From Miscanthus floridulus (taxonomy: Eukaryota > Streptophyta > Magnoliopsida > Poales > Poaceae): DNA of 64,000 nucleotides. Where the stretch lies: contig NC_089584.1 in NCBI RefSeq assembly GCF_019320115.1, positions 52,821,633 to 52,885,632 of the forward strand. Direction: 5' to 3'. The first letter of the stretch is position 1, and the number at the start of each line of letters is the position of its first letter. Made by a program: the position numbers and the translations under genes. The notes beneath the pieces are model-generated. The model saw only the letters and a list, made by a program, of their open reading frames with translations, was not told the DNA's origin and made no database searches. Positions 59,201-64,000 of this stretch are shown here, piece by piece.

Positions 59201-60951
59201 CCTAACTGTGAGTCTAACAAAATTGGAAGTACTCAATTTGGATCTACACATTTGAAGATACAAAAATATCAAATCAGCATTCAAAACTGAATTTTTGAAC
59301 TAGCCCTATGACTGCACAGCCGCTGACGTGTGGGACCCGGCTGTCAGCCGACCCCACCGGTCAGCGACAGCGAAACAGGGGAGGCGGCTCGCACGACGGG
59401 AATCCGGTGGAGCTCGCCGACGGCGGCTTCTCCGGCGACGATGACGGCACCTACGTGACCGCCTCAACCTTACGCGTCGATTGACACCGTAACCACCAAC
59501 TCTTCCGACCCCTAAGTACCCCGGCCACGGAGCTCGGCGGCTCGGCCATGGCGCACGGCGGCGCGTGGCCGTGTTCCGGCTCAACGGCGGCGAATCCAGT
59601 GACTACGTCTTCGAGGTAGACACTACGGCTCCTACGGGTCCCCATGCGCGCACTAGAAGAGGCAGTAAAGGAGCGGAGGCGGCCGGCCACGACGAGCGCT
59701 AGCTCCGGCGAGGTACGGCCATGGCGACGACGTCGGGAAAACGGCCAATGGCCCTCACCTAGAGCTCGGATGGCGCAGCTATAAGGTCGACGAAGTAGAG
59801 GAGGCTACGGTGGAGCTACAGGCGAGCTGGCCGACGGGTTTTTGCGGTGGTGCGCAAGCTCGGCGACGGCGGAGCTCGCTCGGCAACGATGGTGGAGCGG
59901 CGGCGCCTGGGCTACTGCTGCTGCGAGCTGGAGAAGCGAAAGAGGGCGAGGAGGAGTGACTGAAGAGGCAGGCGGACGCGTCTTCAAGGCGGAGGACACC
60001 GGGCAGCAACGGCAGGCCAGCCACGGCGCGTGGCGGACACGCGGCGGCCGGACTCTGTTGCCGGTCGGCCATGAATGGTCTGACATTTCGATTCAGTGCT
60101 CAAACGAACCGACTGACAGGGCAAGTTTAACACTGATTAGATCCTAAACCGTGACGTATTAGAGGAAATTATGAACATGAAAGTTGTAGCCCGTACTTCC
60201 ATCTTCAATTTCTTTTTAAATACCAAGGACTAATTCTCCACGGATACAGAGTAAAATCAAGCCAAAGTCCAGTTCATGAAACTGAAAACTCAGTTTCATA
60301 CTTAGAAAAATTCTAAGTGTTGAATCCAACCCCAAAACTGGCTTGTGGGACCCTTTTGAGCATGTTGTGCACATTTTCTTGAGTTGGTCACAAAATAACT
60401 TTTGTTCCTTACATAATTCTCTACATCTTTGCTTTAGGTTGCTCAGACATGCAATTATCCTAAACCACACTTTTTAAACAGTCAAACAAAAGGGTTCAGG
60501 GGTCAAATTTGGTCAAACCATGACTTGGAAACCTAATTAGCCAAAGTGATCAACATGAACAATGTTCCAAAAGACATTCTAGGTGTAACTAAGTTACTTA
60601 GGATGATTATTAACCACACCACACATTGGTCACACAAGAATCAAGCAAGGTATGTACTGAAACAATGAAAAACACAAGAAATGTTGCAAATGTTTCCTAG
60701 TCATGTTTCACATGTTTCATGATCTTGTTGCATAGTATTAACTAATCTTGTTTCACTAAGTGAGTGGCACATGTTGCACTTAAGTGTTGCATACTTTACA
60801 TTTCCTAAAAGAACAACACACATGAAATATACAACACGTTGCAATGTTTCGAAATTATGTTTCATGTGCTATAAGTTCACGAATGGATGCATGATGCTCA
60901 TGTTTATGAAATGCAGTGCAAATGTGGAAGCTAAACACCAGGGGTGTTACA
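56214..60951 (-). repeat. 3' LTR of the Tekay element, about 4.7 kb
   Basis: Minus-strand ends TGTAACACCCCTGG..TCTGTGACA. It is GC-rich at 59300-60090, which includes the presumed promoter/leader part, and AT-rich elsewhere. The boundaries are inferred from the terminal TGT(A/G)ACA symmetry and the adjoining polypurine tract; the 5' LTR needed to prove them is outside the window. Confidence 0.75.
57633..57890 (-). other. Acidic open frame inside the Tekay LTR
   Basis: 85 codons with 'GVTLLEFEGANQEEEPEVQE' and 'EELPECPDHQPSSFLKGKPR'. The composition looks protein-like, acidic and hydrophilic, unlike the AT-rich LTR around it, but ends in a hydrophobic tail read from AT-rich DNA. No family is recognised. 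It may be a short captured or ancestral coding exon in the LTR, or chance. Confidence 0.4.
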
Positions 60952-60970
60952 GCCCTCCCCCCTTATAAAA
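60952..60970 (-). promoter_or_regulatory. Polypurine tract of the Tekay element
   Basis: On the minus strand 'TTTATAAGGGGGGAGGGC' directly precedes the TGTAACA LTR start, the position of the plus-strand primer in LTR retrotransposons. Confidence 0.8.
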
Positions 60971-60984
60971 ATCTCGTCCCGAGA

Positions 60985-63900
60985 TTTGAAAAGCGTACCA
61001 TTGTTGATAGAATTCCTTATAACCATCCCTCAAATAGTCTTCCCTTTCCCACGTTGCATCGCGTTCACTACCCTAATTGCTCCACATGACTTTATAGAAC
61101 TTGACTACCCGACTCCGAGTCACTCGCTCACGAGTGTCAATCACTCGAACCGGCTTTTCTTCAAAGGTCAAATCAGATTTTAACTCGATATCCCCCAATG
61201 GAACTCTCTCTTCAGGGACGCGAAGACATTTCTTTAATTGGGATACATGAAAGACATTGAAGATAGCACTCATCTCAGGAGGTAATTGAATCTTGTACGC
61301 CACTTTACCACTTTGTCCAATGATTTCAAACGGACCAACGTATCTCGGCGCAAGCTTTCGCTTCACACCAAAGCGTTGGACACTCTTCATAGGTGAGACT
61401 TTCAGATAAACGAAGTCTCCAACTTCAAACTCAATAGGTTTCCTACGTCGATCAGCATAACTCTTCTGCCTAGCTTGAGCTGCGGCCATGTGGGTTTGGA
61501 TAGTACGGACTTGTTCTTCGGCTTCTTGAACAAAATCAATTCCATAATATCTCCTTTCACCGGCTTCTACCCAGTTCAATAGGGTTCTACACTTCCGGCC
61601 ATACAAAGCTTCAAATGGTGCCATCTTTATGCTCTCTTGATAGCTATTATCGTACGAGAATTCAGCTAGGGGTAACCATTTTTCCCATGAGCCCTTAGCC
61701 GATATGACACAAGCTCTCAACATATCTTCTAAGATTTGATTCACCCATTCAGTTTGCCCACTGGTTTGCGGATGATAGGCAGAACTTCTTACGAGCTTAG
61801 TCCCTAATAATCCGTGTAAGTGCTCCCAAAAGCGAGCAGTGAACTGTGGTCCTCTATCTGAGACAATAGTACGAGGGACCCCATGAAGTCAGACTATCTG
61901 GTTGAAGTACAACTCCGCATAGTCAGTTGGACGAAAGTCTATGCGGACCAGAATGAAGTGTGCCGACTTGGTCAGTCGGTCCACAATTACCCAAATTGAG
62001 TTAAAATTCCTCTGAGTGGTAGGGAGTCCAACTATAAAATCCATACTTATCTCTTCCCATTTCCAACCAGGAATAGAGAGTGGCTGAAGTAATCCAGCTT
62101 TCATGTGTACCGCCTTGACCCAACAACAAGTGTCACACCTAGCCACATAAGCGGCTATCTCTTTCTCCATTTTGGTCCACCAAAATCGAGGCTTTAAATC
62201 ATGATACATTTTACTACTACCAAGATGAATAGATAGTTTAGAGGAATGAGCTTCAGATATGATTTGATTTCTAAGCTCTCTATCCTTCGGAACTACCAAC
62301 CTATCCTTGAACCATAACACGCCTTCCTCATCGACTCGAAAATGTTTGGTTTCTTGCTCTTTCATCTTACGCTTGATGTGAAACACACCTGTATCTGTCT
62401 TCTGTAGCTCGATAATTCGACTCTGTAGAGTACAACTGACAGTGATGTTGTGTAGGACTGCAGGATGAAGAAGCTTTGACAAATGGACATCACTCTCAAT
62501 TAACGAGTGGCAATGAGACTTTCTGCTTAAGGCGTCCGCGACGACGTTTGCCTTGCCAGGGTGATAGTGCACTTGAAGGTTATAATCCTTGATCAACTCA
62601 AGCCATCTTCTCTGACGCATATTTAACTCTGGTTGAGTGAAGATGTACTTGAGACTTTTATGATCAGTGTAGATGTTGCACACATTGCCAAGTAGATAAT
62701 GTCTCCAGGCCTTCAAAGCATGAACAACTGCAGCAAGTTCCAAGTCATGCGTTGGATAATTCACTTCATGCTTCCTAAGTTGGCGAGAGGTATAAGCGAT
62801 GACTCTACCCTCTTGCATAAGAACACCTCCTAACCCAATACCTGATGCATCACAGAACACATCAAAAGGTTTCTCGATATCCGGTTGCGCCAAAACCGGA
62901 GCCGATGTTAGAAGAGTTCGCAGGGTATGGAAAGCCGCATCACACTCAGGAGTCCAGACAAACTTCATGTCTTTTTGCAGCAATCGAGTCATAGGCTTGG
63001 CTATTTTAGAGAAATCCGGGATGAAGCGACGATAATAGCCAGCCAACCCCAAAAAACTCCGAACCTCGTGCACCGAGATGGGAGCCTTCCAGTTCAATAC
63101 TTCTTGCACCTTGGTGGGATCAACCATAATTCCACCATCGGACAACACGTGTCCAAGAAAAGGTACCTCACGAAGCCAAAATTCACATTTGCTGAACTTT
63201 GCATACAGCTGGTGTTCTCGCAATCTAGTAAGAACCACCCGCAAATGTTCAACACGATCATCTTCATTCTCAGAATAGACCAGGATATCATCTATAAATA
63301 CCACCACAAATTTGTCCAACTCGGGCATAAACACTGAATTCATCAGATACATAAAATGTGCGGGGGCATTGGTCCATCCAAAAGACATAACCAGGTACTC
63401 ATATAGACCATATCTTGTAGAGAATGCGGTTTTTGGAACATCCTCAGGCCGAATTTTGATTTGATGATACCCAGATCTCAAATCAATCTTGGAAAAGACT
63501 TTTGCCTTAGACAACTGATCAAATAAGATATCTATGCGTGGCAGAGGGTACTTATTCTTGATTGTAACTGCATTCAAGGGTCTATAATCTACACACATGC
63601 ATAGAGATTGATCCTTCTTCTTCACAAAGATGGCTGGGCACCCCCACGGAGATGAACTAGGACGGATAAGGCCTTTCTTTAGCAGTTCATTCAACTGGGT
63701 CTTAAGTTTAGCTAGTTCATTGGGAGGCATTCTATATGGCCTTCTAGAGATGGGAGCTGTACCAGGAAGCAACTCTATCTTGAATTCTACTTCTCGATCC
63801 GGGGGCAATCCAGGCAAATCATCAGGGAAAACATCCGAAAAGTCACACACGACAGGGATATCTGCCAAAGACTTTGCTTGCACCGAATTGGTCATGCAAG

Positions 63901-64000
63901 AAAGACTGATATCCTTGGGTAACTGTACTAGAAAACCCTCCTGATTGCTCGGGTCTCTGAGCATAACTACCCTAGTGGATGTATCGATAAGCACTCCATG
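60985..64000 (-). pseudogene. Tekay element pol (RT, RNase H, integrase, chromodomain), partial
   Basis: A long frame 63994-61889 (701 codons, open at the window edge) carries RT ('[19 protein letters not shown]', '[13 protein letters not shown]', '[12 protein letters not shown]'), RNase H ('[18 protein letters not shown]' and '[12 protein letters not shown]'), and the integrase zinc-binding and core start ('[15 protein letters not shown]' and '[15 protein letters not shown]'). A TGA follows at 61889-61891, in 'QIV*LHGVPR', where a CGA Arg codon is expected. The same frame then continues 'TIVSDRGPQFTARFWEHL' and 'AYHPQTSGQTEWVNQ' to 61073, where a TAG interrupts the chromodomain ('VMWSN*GSERDATWERED'). 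All catalytic acidic residues of RT and integrase are present. Confidence 0.92.

Larger units (their letters stand above)
56214..64000 (-). mobile_element. Tekay-type chromovirus, 3' part
   Basis: 3' LTR 60951-56214, polypurine tract at 60952-60970 and pol on the minus strand from about 60985 to the window edge, where the 5' part (protease start, gag, 5' LTR) is cut off. The sequence of reverse transcriptase, the chromodomain tail and the very long LTR starting TGTAACACCCC on the minus strand fit the Tekay/RIRE3 clade. Two nonsense codons are visible in pol, so the copy is fairly young but not autonomous. Confidence 0.9.

Noticed and set aside
59306..60147. Several overlapping Arg/Ala/Ser-rich frames
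   Set aside because: They overlap on both strands in the GC-rich part of the Tekay LTR, which is expected to be promoter and leader, not coding.

Overview
The window is nuclear DNA of a grass. The evidence is established-family knowledge plus sequence: CACTA (En/Spm) elements with Tnp2, DUF4218 and DUF4216 coding, Ty3/Gypsy elements of the Tat, Tekay and Reina lineages, intron-rich genes with plant-type splice sites, GC-rich first exons, MITEs and a tRNA-type SINE. The element mix suggests a panicoid or andropogonoid grass (sorghum, sugarcane or Miscanthus relatives), but that is inference. About 70-75% is transposon-derived. I see no rRNA, tRNA or CRISPR.

Layout. 1-3700: gene-free, with a 0.9 kb AGT-type microsatellite block, a 'aagcatcaagacagt' minisatellite and a GC-rich minisatellite whose units begin CCTAGGGTTT. 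3719-21162: a CACTA transposon on the minus strand, split by a 12.4 kb Tat-lineage Gypsy element (6134-18516, also minus) that carries a plus-strand antisense gene (7628-10794). 21.2-23.1 kb: a truncated NADH-glutamate synthase first exon and MITEs. 23081-23269 (minus): an intact small membrane-protein gene. 24294-39886: a tandem pair of nine-exon minus-strand genes for NAD(P)-binding Rossmann-fold (YeeZ-like atypical SDR) proteins, here called copy A (24294-32020, 336 aa) and copy B (35775-39886, 356 aa). Copy A carries a Reina-type retrotransposon in intron 1 and a foldback element in intron 7; copy B carries a Tourist-like MITE in intron 3. Between them are a SINE with a 19 bp target duplication and MITE remnants. 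40.4-45.6 kb: dispersed grass repeats, an LTR-like fragment and a CACTA fragment. 45.6-55.1 kb: a second, more decayed Tat element. 55.1-55.9 kb: an orphan LTR-like segment. 56214-64000: the 3' half of a Tekay-type chromovirus with a 4.7 kb 3' LTR, running off the window.

The genes most likely to serve the host are the small membrane protein and the two Rossmann-fold paralogs. The paralogs have identical lengths for exons 3-8 and both contain an AT-AC, U12-type intron 5 (ATATCCT donor, TTCCTTGAC branch site, AC acceptor), so their structure is unlikely to be recovered by a GT-AG-only gene finder. The rest is a layered record of insertions: Tat into CACTA with a deletion at one junction, Reina into intron 1 of copy A with a clean 5 bp duplication followed by internal deletion, and small foldback or MITE insertions that lengthen introns of one paralog only.
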